Shown here: piece after piece, positions 1 to 10,571 of the stretch
Layout of the letters: every line of letters begins with the position of its first letter
Numbering within the stretch: position 1 is the stretch's first letter
DNA from: Pyrocephalus nanus
Lineage: Eukaryota; Chordata; Aves; Passeriformes; Tyrannidae
DNA length: 64,000 nt
Assembly: GCA_038380795.1 (NCBI GenBank)
Contig: CM076261.1
Span: 93,642,418-93,706,417 of the forward strand
Reading direction: 5' to 3'
Translations under genes and position numbers: made by a program
The notes under the pieces: model-generated
Seen by the model: only the letters and a program-made list of their open reading frames with translations
Database searches by the model: none
What the model was told of the DNA's origin: nothing

Positions 1-484
1 ACACCTTCTCCTTAAGGTAATGCTTCCCAGGAGGCTGGCAGGACACTTCTTTGGTTCCCAGTGAAGTTGGCAACTTTTATTTCCTGGCCTGAGACACAAA
101 GAAAGCATATTTGGACCAGTTAAAGCACCTCATCATTCTCACAGTGCTTCATGATGATCATCTGTTTTTTTGCCTGGGAAAATTAAAAAGCGAATGTGGT
201 CATGGGTGAAAGCTCCTTTATGGGGGACAGGCTGGTTCCCTGCAGGAGGGAGGAGGACTTCCTGGGTATCCTTGTGGAACCAGTGACACTGAGTGTTACA
301 GACACATCAGGGATTTTACTGACCCTGAAATAACCCCGCTCAAGTACTGCTCACCCCCCAGCACTGGGGGTGATGCAGGAAGAGGGAGGGTTTAGTCTGA
401 ACAGTCTGTTCTTAGGATCCACATATTTTTAATTCCTTGTGTCCAGGATGATGACTGCAGACTAAGCCTTGAGCTTCCCATCCG
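1..484. other. Unique sequence, nothing recognised
   Basis: No repeat, RNA gene or coding exon recognised before the first CR1 tail. Confidence 0.5.
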
Positions 485-624
485 TGGAAGTGCTTAGGGC
501 CAGGTTGGATGGGGTTTGGAGCAACCTGGTCTAATGGAAGGTGTCCCTGCCCACGGCATGGGGAGTTGGACCTGGATAATCTTTTAAGTCCCTTCCAACC
601 CAAGCCTTTCTATGATTCTATGAT
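485..624 (+). mobile_element. CR1 LINE fragment, 3' tail only
   Basis: This is the last ~140 bp of a CR1 retrotransposon in sense orientation. It holds the CR1 3'-UTR words CCAGGTTGGATGGGGTTTGG, GCAACCTGGTCTAATGGAAG and GTGTCCCTGCCCACGGCATG, and it ends in the typical TCTATGATTCTATGAT octamer tail. The 5' side is truncated, as is usual for CR1, and no coding part remains. A short frame on the opposite strand is only its antisense shadow. Confidence 0.93.
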
Positions 625-3532
625 ATGTTCATTTGTAATGTGAGAGGAGGAAGGTGAAATTCCCTTGACTTCTGGAGATAAAAGTCCTTAGGGGAGGATG
701 AATCAGCCCTAGAAAAAGTGCTGTCTGCATATCAAAGTGAAGCTATCATTCCTTTAACCAGAGGTGCTCCATCTGCGTTTGTGGCCGACAGGGAGCAGCC
801 AGAAGATTTTGCAGCAGGATAAGGTTTCCTAAACTACCAGACAGCCTGGGGAATACTTAAAATCTGCTGAGAAGCTTCAGTGAAACTTATAGACAGAAAA
901 GCCTTGAGTGTCAATGAAGAAACATGTTTAAGGAAGTTGTCAATTCTGAATAGCACCAGTCAGATGGGAAAAGTGTTATTGGATCATGACCTTGGATCCC
1001 AACACAGTGGGGTCCCACAGAGCAATCCAAAGTGGCAGCTAGAAAAGCAGAAGGTATAATCTCACTTCACCTTTTATTGGTTTTTATGTTTCCCTGTTTG
1101 TTTCCAATTTTGCTATCATGTTCCTAAAGCTTTTTTTTTGGCAAAGATAAATCTCTTATCTCCCTTACGTTTGTCTGCTGTCAGGAGCAATCTCAGGTGA
1201 ATCTGACAAGTTCAAGGCCCCTAATTTGCCCAGAAACTAGAAAATAAACCCAACAACTGACTAAATAAACCCTCAAAAGAGGCCTCCTCCAAACCTTTCT
1301 GGTAGGATGTTTGAGACAGACAAATATAGGGGAGAAATGGTCACTGTTGAGCTTTTATGGACACATAAAAATGCTTTCATTTGCAAACAGCCACATCTTT
1401 AACCAGAGACTGAAGCATTACAGTCAATAATTTTCAGTTTAGGGAAACGAAAACCAGGAAAATATTTGTATTTTTTCACCAGACCCAGGACCAGATTAAC
1501 ATGGTTCTTACAGCCAGAGCAGCAATGTCCAGGGATCAGAACTGACTTTTCTTTGAAATACAATTCCAGTTTTAAGTTTAGAAGTGTAAACAATATTGGC
1601 TGTTTGCCTCCACATAGCTCACAACAGATTGTAGGACAATGGGAGAAAAGGGTTTTCAGCCAGAAAAACAGACAAAATAAAGCAACAAACCAATAACAGG
1701 CACCAAAGTCCGGTACTCCTTGAACATCAAACTCCTGATGTCACCTCTGGGCCTTACTAACAAAATACACAATTGATATCAGTGGTTTGAAATTCTCTGT
1801 GCATTGATTCAGGTCAGCACTGCAACACAACCTGTTCAACAGATTTGCTTTTAATTCTCCCCCTCTTAAAATATTGCTTGTTCAGATTTAACACCAAACA
1901 AGGCAGCAGCTTCCTGGTGTGTACTAAGGACACCCTGCTTATGTGTCTGCTTGTGAAAATAACTCCAAGAGCCTTGAGCTCCTTAAAAATGTGGGGACCA
2001 GAAGAGTTGCTCAGGGGTATGAGGATCCCTGATGAAACACTCTGTGTTACTGGAGATTTCCAGTCTGTGACCAGCAAACCTTAAGGAAAACATGAATTCC
2101 CAGTGGTCAGGCTATAGATGAGAAACCAAGTGCAGGAATTATATGCTATATCAGTGAAGTAAATAAACAGAGGTTACTCAGGAATAAGTTTCCAGATTCT
2201 AACAGGGCACCAAATGTTTCAGTTAAATATCTTTTTGTAAGAGAGTATTTCATAACTCTCTTTTTGTTTTCCTCCTTTTATTTTCTTCCTGTTTTTATCT
2301 TCCTTTTTTTTTTTTTTTCAGCCCTTTTCCAGCAGGATAAAACAAATTCTGCAAAAATATGAAAAAGTCTTCAAAAACCTTAGGATTTGCAGTTGTTTGG
2401 CTGAGTGCCAAAGTTCTTATGTGATGTATTGTCCCTTGTTTTTTGTCATGGGTATCTTTTCTGTCACATCCTGATCCACTTCTTACCCTCTTACTTCAGA
2501 TTTTTGTCTAGGTTTCATTACATTGTGGCTTTTTCTGTGAAATCAAAAGCATCTCTGCCCTGGTTTTGTTTTATGCAGAGCAAGGATTGCACAAGAAAAG
2601 GGATATTTCAGTTCACTGACTGACCTACAAACAAATAAACAATTTCAGTTCAAATTGACCAGAAATGAACAATTTTTCATCCCTCTGGAAATGGCTGTGT
2701 ATCCTTATAATCAGGACACAGTTAAGATAGGATCAACATACAGAATAAATTCCCTAGTAGATCAGACACAGAATTTTAATCCTTGTTTCACATCAACAAG
2801 TTTCACATCTTCCTTTTTGCAAGGATATGATTTTCCTTCTGCTTACATGAACTCAGCCATGCACAGAATTTCTTCAGCCAGCAGTCCTGAGGAGTTTAAC
2901 CCAGAATCATAAGTAGTGTAACTATAGAGATCTACTAGATCCTTGTTAAATATGTTGATTTAGGAAGCTAAAGATACTGAGCTGGTATTTGAACTCAGTC
3001 ATAAGAGCTACACATTTAATTTTCAAAATGCCACTTGAATTGAACAGCTGTTAATTAACCTAATAAATTTTTTCATTAAAAAGCATGTTGTTTTAATTAA
3101 AATAAATTTCAAGTTTGGAAAAATGAAAACAGACTGATTGCAACAAGAGGGAAGTACAAGATACTTCTGTTTTCAAGTCATGTGATTGTACTCCAGAGAA
3201 CAAACCTTAAGTTAGGACTTCAACTCACTCCTCCATTTCCATCTCCTCCTTCTTTGCACCTCTAGAGATGATAATTTCCTTTCAGGGTGGAGGTGACACA
3301 ACATCTCGATTTCACCATGTCAAAGAGACTTGAAGAACAAGTTTGTGAACAAAGAAATAACTTGACTCTGAAACATATAACTGTAATTTTCCAAGAATGT
3401 ATCACTGAAGAGATTTGAGTTGGCAGTACATCATCCCCAGCTAGGAATGCTCAGTGCAACTTTATCAGAGCACTCCTCCAGGAATGAGTTAAAAGACAAT
3501 TTTTGGGAGTACGTTTTTGGAGTGATTAAAAG
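625..3532. other. Unique AT-rich sequence, no gene seen
   Basis: About 2.9 kb without a recognisable repeat family or coding exon. It contains a T15 run at 2304-2318 and AT-rich stretches around 3040-3110. Open frames here are at most 87 codons and match nothing I know. Confidence 0.45.
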
Positions 3533-4030
3533 TCATAGAATCATAGTGTTTGGGTTGGGAGGACCTCAAAGATCATCTAGTTCCAACCCTCCTGCCATCC
3601 AATCTGACCTTAAACACCTCCAGTGATGGGGCATCCACAACTTTTCTGGGCAACTTGTTCTGGTGCCTCAATACCCTTACAGGTAAGAATTCCTTCCTAA
3701 TTTCTAACCTAAACCTCTCCCCTTTCATGTTACAGCCATTGCCCTTGCCCTGTCACTTCATGCCCTTGTTAAAGTCCCTCTGCAGCTCTCTTGGAGAACT
3801 CTTTAAGTACTGGAAGGCTGTAATAAGGTCACCTTGGCACTTTCTTTTCTCCAGGCTGAGCAACCCTGACTCTCTCAGCCTTTCCTCACAGCAGAGGTGC
3901 TCCAGCCCTCTGATCATCTTCGGGGCCTCCTCTGGACTCAATTCAACAGGATCATATCTTTCCTGTGCTGAGGATGCCAGAGCTGGATGCAATCTTCCTC
4001 CAGCACACCTCTGAGCCTTGGCACCCTCTC
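3533..4030 (-). mobile_element. CR1 LINE fragment with ORF2 C-terminus remnant
   Basis: An antisense CR1 copy of about 500 bp. Its 3' tail is at the low coordinate (TCATAGAATCATAG at 3533-3546). Reading on the - strand upstream gives the CR1 3' UTR and then the decayed end of ORF2. Recognisable words are MIRGLEHLCCEERLRESG, LLSLEKRK and QGDLITAFQYLK. The 5' limit near 4030 is approximate because the match fades after CTGGATGCAATC. Frameshifts and substitutions make it non-functional. A 154-codon + strand frame (3550-4014) is its antisense shadow. Confidence 0.93.
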
Positions 4031-4430
4031 CAGACTGATATTGTTCCAAAGCTTTGCCAATAAAAATGGCTCTGAAGAACAAGAGGAGAGGTTCCAGACT
4101 TCTCATCTGCATACAGATTTTGGTCTTCTCCTCCTGCAGACTGGTAAATGAGAGAGGAGATCTTCGAGTTGAATAACTTTGAGTTGTGAGTCATCTCAGC
4201 ATAAATACAGCTGGAATATACACAAATGATTCTGCTCATTCCAGTGGTGCAATTTCCCATTATGGTAATTAAAGTTTCTCTCTGAAGAGATGAAAGCTTG
4301 TGTTCCTTATTCCTACAAAGGCAGTTGTGGTACAAATGAGGGCTGCTCCGTTCCCACTGAATACATTCGGTCAGGCACTTCACTTGCACTGCAGGATCTT
4401 CCCTTTCCAGGAAGACTCTTCCCTTTTCCC

Positions 4431-4770
4431 TATCCAGTTAGGCCTTAAACACTTTCAGGGTTGGAGCATCCACAGGTTCTCTGGGCAACCTGTTCCAGTA
4501 CATCACCATCCTCACAGTAAAGAATTCCTTCCTAATAGCCAATCTAAATCTACACTCTGTCAGCTAGTAGCCATTCCCTGTTGTCCTATCACTCCATGCC
4601 CTTGCATAAAGTCCCTCTCCAGCCTTCTTGGAGATCCTTTAGGTGCTGGAAAGTGCTCTAAGGTCTCCCTGGAGCCTTGTCTTCTCCAGGCTGAACACCC
4701 TCATCTCTCTCTCCCTGCCTCCACAGCAGAGGTGCTCCAGCCCTCGGACCAGTTCTTTGGCCCTGCCGCT
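4431..4770 (-). mobile_element. CR1 LINE fragment lacking its 3' tail
   Basis: A second antisense CR1 copy about 400 bp from the first, covering the same consensus region (3' UTR plus the end of ORF2). On the - strand ELVRGLEHLCCGG and MRVFSLEKTRLQGDL are readable. Unlike most CR1 insertions it lacks the octamer tail and the last ~80 bp. The match begins abruptly near 4431 with GGCCTTAAACACTTTCAGGG, which suggests a later deletion or rearrangement at the 3' side. The ORF2 words are close to those of the 3533 copy, so a local duplication is possible. Confidence 0.9.
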
Positions 4771-4774
4771 TTCA

Positions 4775-4830
4775 TCCATGCTGTGGGAATACTCCATGCT
4801 CTGTGGGAAGGCTCCATGCTCTGTTGTGCC
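4775..4830. repeat. Short tandem repeat, about 3 x 19 bp
   Basis: Three consecutive imperfect units begin TCCATGCTSTGTGGGAA: 4775-4792, 4793-4812 and 4813-4830. The array lies just beyond the end of the neighbouring CR1 match and looks like local slippage. Confidence 0.75.
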
Positions 4831-6242
4831 TTTTCCAGACTCCCTGGTTCCTGCTTTTTCCACACTGCCCTTGACAGCAGCAGACACGGACTTGAGATTT
4901 CTGATGGTTTACTAAACTGGATGACTTCCTGGGATTTAACTGAGGACTTGGATCTCAGCTTGGCCATTGCTGGCTGGAACAGACTCTGCCCCAGCTGTAC
5001 TTTTCATTCTGCGATAGGGGTAGGCACCTACCCCAGGAAAAGCCAAGGAAAAATTTTTCTCATTCTTCAGGCATTAAAGCAAAAATTACATTTTTTCTTT
5101 AAGATGTTGTTGTGCATCTCACTGACTGAAGTGGGAACATTCAGAGATAAAAGCGGGAGGTGCCACTTCTGCATTGCCAGGGCAATAACAGATCAAACCT
5201 CTGCAAATCAGGAACACAAAGGAAGACTTTGCAGAACAATTCATGGCAGGGACGGCAGGAGGGCTTAGCCTGCTGTGCATATCAAAGTTCCTCTGCTATG
5301 CCTTGTCTGTTTGCAGCTTTAAGAAATTCCTGAGGAAGGGCTCTGCCTTAATAGGAAGTTGTACCACTTTTAAAGCTGCATTTGTATCGCTCACACAGCA
5401 AGAGCTCCTGTCACATGGAAGCCATCGAATCAAAACACTGACATGGCAAGAGAATAAGACGAGATAACGAAATGAGAAATTAAGAGCATGAAAAGTAAAT
5501 GCCATAGAAAAGCTGACACTTCATAACACTCCAACTCAACACTTGCCTGTATTTCAAACTCAGCCGATAAGAAATTATTTGCTTTTCTCATATAACAGAA
5601 ATAGATAAAGGATTCCGTTTGGATGGGAGAAGATTCCACTAGGCTGCAATTTATGTATGAATGCTCAATATTTAAGGAAATTGCTCCTTTCACTTTGTCA
5701 ACTGGCATAAATGTATGCTAAAGAGGGACTCATTAGAAAGAGCTGTGCAATGCATGAGCTCAGCTCCAATAATCCTGATCTTGCCAGGCAGGTGTTTTGC
5801 ATCCTATTAGGATGCGGCACATTGAGCTGCAGGAGTTTTGCCACATGGGCTCTGTTGTTCCTCTGTAAAAACAGAGCATGAGGATCTCACCTCCTTCCCT
5901 TGAAGCAAAATTCCATTTACTGTATGTGTGCTCATAGTGGAGGCAGTCACAGGCCTGCAGTTATCCAGAGGATAATGCCTCTCAGCTTGCACCCTTGTGA
6001 AGAGAAGGGGAGCTGTGGGGCTCCTCTCCTGCACTCCAGCTTCAGTGTTAGTCCTGCAGGCTGCTGCAGAGTCCCACCAGCCTCTCATCAGTACCAGCAG
6101 AAGCTCCTGCGCCCTAGAGAAAATCTGAGAGCCCTGCAGGGCAGACCTGTGGGGGACTGACAGCATCGGAGAATTGCTGAGAGACAGCTGTCTCCTGTGT
6201 CACTGCAGCGTGAGGGCTTTGTGGAAATCTGAGGAGAGATCT
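4831..6242. other. Unique sequence, possible conserved non-coding DNA
   Basis: No repeat family or exon recognised. The end of a 322-codon open frame runs to 5268 and is judged non-coding. The stretch 5440-5780 is AT-rich, low in CpG and repeat-free, with the look of a conserved non-coding element, but conservation cannot be tested from the sequence alone. Confidence 0.4.
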
Positions 6243-6668
6243 ATAGAATTATAGGATCATAGAATCATTCAGTTTGGAAAACCTTCAAGATCAGTAAGTT
6301 CAACCTTTGACCAAACTCCACCTTGCCCCCTAAACCCACTGAGTGCCAGACCTTTTGTTTTCTGAACAGTTCCAGAGATGGTGGCTCCACCACTTCCCTG
6401 GGCAGCCTCTTCCAATGCTGGACCATTCTTCCAGGGAAGAGATTTTTTCTAATATTCATCCTGAACCTCCCTTGGTGCAACTTGAGACCATTTCCCCTTG
6501 TCCTGTTGTTATCTGCCTGGGAGAAGAGACTGACTCCACCACAACCCCCTGTCAGGTAGTTGTAGAGAGTGAACAGGTCCCTCCTGAGCCTCCTTTTCTC
6601 CAGGCTAAACAACCCCATCTTCCTCAGATGCTCCTTATAGGATTTGTGCTCCAGACCCTTTACCAGCA
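6243..6668 (-). mobile_element. CR1 LINE fragment with well-preserved ORF2 end
   Basis: An antisense CR1 of about 425 bp. The tail (TATAGAATTATAGGATCATAGAATC) is at the low coordinate. The - strand frame from 6669 downward is open for 134 codons and carries the CR1 ORF2 C-terminus: [48 protein letters not shown] and [18 protein letters not shown]. The frame then runs into the 3' UTR. It is 5'-truncated, so the endonuclease and RT catalytic core are absent and it cannot be active. The sequence type resembles the copy at 34034-34462. Confidence 0.95.
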
Positions 6669-7461
6669 TAGTTCCCTGGACACACCCTCATTGTAGCACT
6701 TACACAGCTTACACAAGATTTAAAAGTACAGATTTAAAAGGATGATCCAAAACAACACATCAGGCCTGAGTAGTGACCTGGGAGTATGAAGGTAACCATG
6801 TTTGCCTCTTCTCCTGGGAAATGTATTCAGTCCCTCAGTTTCTGATACTTGCCATATCCAGGACTGTCACCACCTTGATGAGCTGAGAATTCGGTTTGTG
6901 TGATCAGATTGTTTACTGTGAAGGCAGTGACGGCTGTCAGAGCCTGTAGATCCAGCAGCACACAAAGGAATGGCACAGCTATTCATGCCACTCTGTGTGT
7001 CCTTCCCAAGCTCCACAGTGTCACCTGGCTGACACTCCCTGCAGGTAGGAAAGCACCAGGAAACCAGGCACCCCTGGATGCCTTTGAAGGCAAGGCGAGG
7101 AGAACTTTATATTCATACTTCTGGATACAGAGCAAATGAGCTCCACTGCAGGAGACTGACCTTGGGGTAAAGGAGAACAGCAGATGAGTATCATGAAAGC
7201 TTTTAATGCCAATATGAGAATGTGCTTAGTTCCAGATTAGTGACTCGCCTGCTACTTCAGATTCCCACCCAGAAGGAGATTAATTCAGATTCAAGTTCAA
7301 CTCAAGTCTATCTAATTCTGGGCAGGTACATTTACCTGATCATACCAAAGGAGAAGTACCATCTTGGGGCCATTAGAGATGCTGAAGAGCATTTCATTTA
7401 AATGCACCCTGAAACAAAGAAGGTTTTCCAACTCTTCACTGAACCATTTCAGGAGAATAAG
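6669..7461. other. Unique sequence, nothing recognised
   Basis: About 790 bp between two CR1 pieces. No repeat family, RNA or exon recognised. Confidence 0.45.
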
Positions 7462-7590
7462 TTCTTTTGTGACACCGAGATCGAGTGCAAGTTTGCATCT
7501 CCTGAAGGATGAGGTGCCATCCAGAAGAACCTGGACAGGTTCAAGAAATGGGAATTTCATGAGGTTCAGCAAGACTGGATCATTTCTTAA
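7462..7590 (+). mobile_element. Internal CR1 ORF2 fragment (RT region)
   Basis: A short sense CR1 piece from inside ORF2. GTGACACCGAG is followed, in one frame, by AIQKNLDRFKKW, the CR1 stretch just after the RT catalytic FADDTKL motif. The DNA word TTTCATGAGGTTCAGCAAGA matches the CR1 site that normally encodes LMKFNKA. A one-base offset separates the N- and C-terminal parts. Neither the 3' UTR nor the tail is present, which is unusual for CR1 and indicates later deletion. Boundaries are approximate. Confidence 0.68.
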
Positions 7591-9179
7591 ATCCTATAGT
7601 GATTTCCCAGTCATTCAAACAGACTGGGCTCCTGACAACAAAGTTGGATCAGAAATGATTCATCTCCTGTAGCTTCAGCTGCCTTGCAGGGCAGCTCTGA
7701 AGTTGGTGAAGATGATCAGAAATGGAAAAAGGAATAGGGTTGTTTTTTTTTTTTTGTCAGGAAAGAGAGTTGGGTTTTGGAGAGTCCTAATACTTGTGTT
7801 CTCTTCTGAGAGAATATTCACTCTCAGAAAGCACAAAACCTCTACAGGTAAATGGTGTCAAATAATCAACTGAGTAATAAGTGTTGAGAGCTGTTAATTT
7901 TGTTTTAATTGGACTCTACAAAAATGACAAACACTTTAAACAAATTCTTGCAAGGTTTTCAGGTTTTGACAGAAGCCCCTCTGATATTCATACTCAGTTT
8001 TGCAGGACATTCCAAAATGCCCTACTCCTGGATAAACTACATATCTGCCTACAAGGCATGACTGTCAGCCCAGTTTCACCTGGAAACCTTGGGAAGAGGC
8101 CCACTGAGGAGGTTCATCACAGAAAGATGATAGTAATTGCTAGGTGGAAAATAAAAAGACCATCCCTGATGCTTTTAGCAACAATTGGGATTTACATAGA
8201 AATAGGCACTGTCATCCTGACTCCTGAACTTCAAATGTAAATTGAGCATCTGGAGCATTTTTTATGTGGGTATTTGAAGTACTAACAGAAACTATACACC
8301 TGGATGGTTTTATAAAGCCCTTCATTTGCCAATATGCTAAAATTAAAATAATAATTATAAAGAAAGTGGGCTGGCCAAAGGGCATGAGAACAGTTCTTTC
8401 TTATTTGTGCCTTTTAAGTTCATTTTGTCCCTGAATGAGTCTTGGATGAAGTTAAAGGTCTTGTTGGCAGAAGCTTGACTGGTGAGGTATTTGATTATGC
8501 AAAAAAATGGCCAAAATTTCTGTCTCCAGCCACTTGCATTGCAAGAAGCTGGTTTGTACTCTAGTTAAAGATGGGTCTGAGCCCAATATTAGAGGTGGTT
8601 GTCTTGAAAAGTCAATACAAGTATTTCAAATCCGCTTTTTTTTCCTCCACTGATCTGCACTCCCTTCTGGACAGAAGGGCAATACACCTGCATAGAGCGA
8701 AAGCAAGAAGTTATGCCATTTAATGGTTAAGAAAGGGCTACAGAGCAGAGATGTGATCAGACATCGAGGCTTCAGTTTATCCTCTCACTCCCAAACTCAG
8801 CAGATGGTCCTGGGGAAACAAACGTGTTTTGTTTGTCTTCCTGCAATTGCCCACCTTGTGTATTGAGATGTCTTTGAAACACATTTTTATTCTCATCTCA
8901 TGTTTACAGTGTAGTCCATATTCAAGGGCCTCTGATCTTCCTCAGGACCTTGAGGCAACTCCTGCTCTGCCCAGGTTTTGTTTGGTTTTCTCTCTCTCTG
9001 TGTTCACTACACAGGGTTCAAAAGAGCAGTTTCAGATGAGGAAGATTTTACATTTTGCATCATATTGTTGGAGCTGAATCTAGTGAGGGACTGGAAAAGC
9101 CTCAAAAAAGGTTTCACAGGTACACCTGCAGCAAATGAAGGACCAGGGAAAGTGTTGTTGCTGAAATGGGGAGAGCCCC
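7591..9179. other. Unique sequence, nothing recognised
   Basis: About 1.6 kb with a T13 run at 7743-7755 and no repeat family or exon recognised. A 119-codon + strand frame (7881-8240) shows no domain or motif and is probably chance. Confidence 0.45.
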
Positions 9180-9435
9180 TGGCGACAGCACAGTGGGCAG
9201 TGGGCACAAACAGAAAAATAGGAAGTTCCCTTTAAAAATAGGCACAAAACAGAATTTTTACTGTGAGGATGCTTGAACACTGGAATAGGTTGACCAGAGA
9301 CTTTGTGGAGTATCCATCATTGGAGACATTAAAACCAACTGGGAAAAGCCCTGAGCAGCCTGCTTTGGCTAGGAACTGGACTGGATGATGATCTCCAAAG
9401 CTGCCTGCTCATCTCAGGGACTCTGTGACTCTATA
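9180..9435 (+). mobile_element. CR1 LINE fragment, older subfamily
   Basis: A sense CR1 of about 255 bp. Matches to the CR1 ORF2 end/3' UTR are GTGGGCACAAACAGAAA, ATAGGAAGTTCCCTTT, TTTTTACTGTGAGGATG, GAACACTGGAATAGGTTG and CTGGACTGGATGATGATCTC. It ends near GGGACTCTGTGACTCTAT. Many small differences from the usual CR1 words indicate an older insertion than the copies at 6.2 or 32.5 kb. Confidence 0.88.
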
Positions 9436-10279
9436 TTACACCTCAGCAGCTCTCTGGAAATAGATGAATTCCTGAATAAGGTCCAGAGCTCACATTCAAA
9501 TTTAATTTCCAGACATTGCTATTATATTACAAAACAATTTTTGTTTTCTCTGCCACAGGGGGACTCAGCCACACTGGGTGTGTTTGCAAAGGTGCTGCAT
9601 CATGAACATGCACTTTGCTGTTGTTCAGAGCAGGTGATGGGCACCTGAGAGCAGCACTTCCACCTCTGAGCTTGCCTTGGCAGGTGGACTCACTGACTTT
9701 CTGTTTAGCTCAGGGTTTGTACTGTGCAAAATAAATATACCTCTCAGCATCCTGACTGTAAATCAGAGATAATTCCTCCTTATCTTTCAAGGGAACTGTT
9801 AAAATAAATTGAGATGTTTCTTGTAAACTATCTAGATCCCATGTGCAAATACGCCTGTCATGCGCTCTCTCATGTCTGCTTTGATACAACAATTAACTCA
9901 TTCCAAGTGTCTGGACAAATATTCCCTCAAAAAACACTTCTTTAGAAGGGATATAGAAGTGAGTGAAACTCAAAAACAAAGGGTAGAACTACTTTTCTTG
10001 CAGGAACAGCTGCTGCAGAGGCTGCACGGAGTCTTGGTTAGTTAACTCAAAGACCCAAGAACTTTTCCCTTCATGTTTTCCTCATGTCCTTGCTTTCACA
10101 AGTGAAGCTTATCATCCATGCTTGCTTGGGGATTTGACTGGCTGCATCCACTGGGAGCTGAGTGACAAGAATTTCCATCAAAACCCCATTTAAAACCTCC
10201 AGCCATTCGAGGCATAAGAAACTCAAGCTGTGGAATTTAAAACACAAACATAGATATATAAATATATAAGTTAGAATTA
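9436..10279. other. Unique sequence, nothing recognised
   Basis: No repeat family, RNA gene or exon recognised. Confidence 0.4.
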
Positions 10280-10415
10280 CGTTTATTTGATGGGTATTTT
10301 CTTCTATATTTAGCATACACACTGGATTGTTAGGTAAAGTATAATTATGCTTATTTTTTGGCTGCTTTTTTCTATATTTAGCATAGATACTGTCTTGCCA
10401 GGTAAAGTAAAATGC
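10280..10415. repeat. Imperfect tandem duplication, 68-bp period
   Basis: Two adjacent related units share TCTATATTTAGCATA and AGGTAAAGTA. The first unit has these words at 10303 and 10332, the second at 10371 and 10400, giving a constant 68-bp offset. By eye about three quarters of positions agree. The units are AT-rich and non-coding. The duplication is old enough to have diverged. Confidence 0.78.
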
Positions 10416-10520
10416 CCTTCTCATCACTCATCCTCAGCTGCAAATTACCTGGAAAACACAAAGCATTTAAATGCCTGTTTCCCCTGAGCATTACACACAA
10501 AGAATCCTGATCACTTGTGG

Positions 10521-10521
<1 letters not shown>

Positions 10522-10556
<35 letters not shown>

Positions 10557-10571
10557 TTGTTGTTGTTGTTG
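10522..10571. repeat. Poly-T (34) followed by (TTG)n
   Basis: An uninterrupted T run at 10522-10555 passes directly into five to six TTG/TGT triplets ending near 10571. It could be read on the - strand as an A-rich tail, but no gene-derived sequence or target-site duplication is visible beside it. The length is prone to slippage and sequencing error. Confidence 0.95.

Noticed and set aside
3550..4014. 154-codon + strand frame
   Set aside because: It lies wholly antisense to the CR1 copy at 3533-4030, whose reverse strand is poor in stops. No protein family resemblance.
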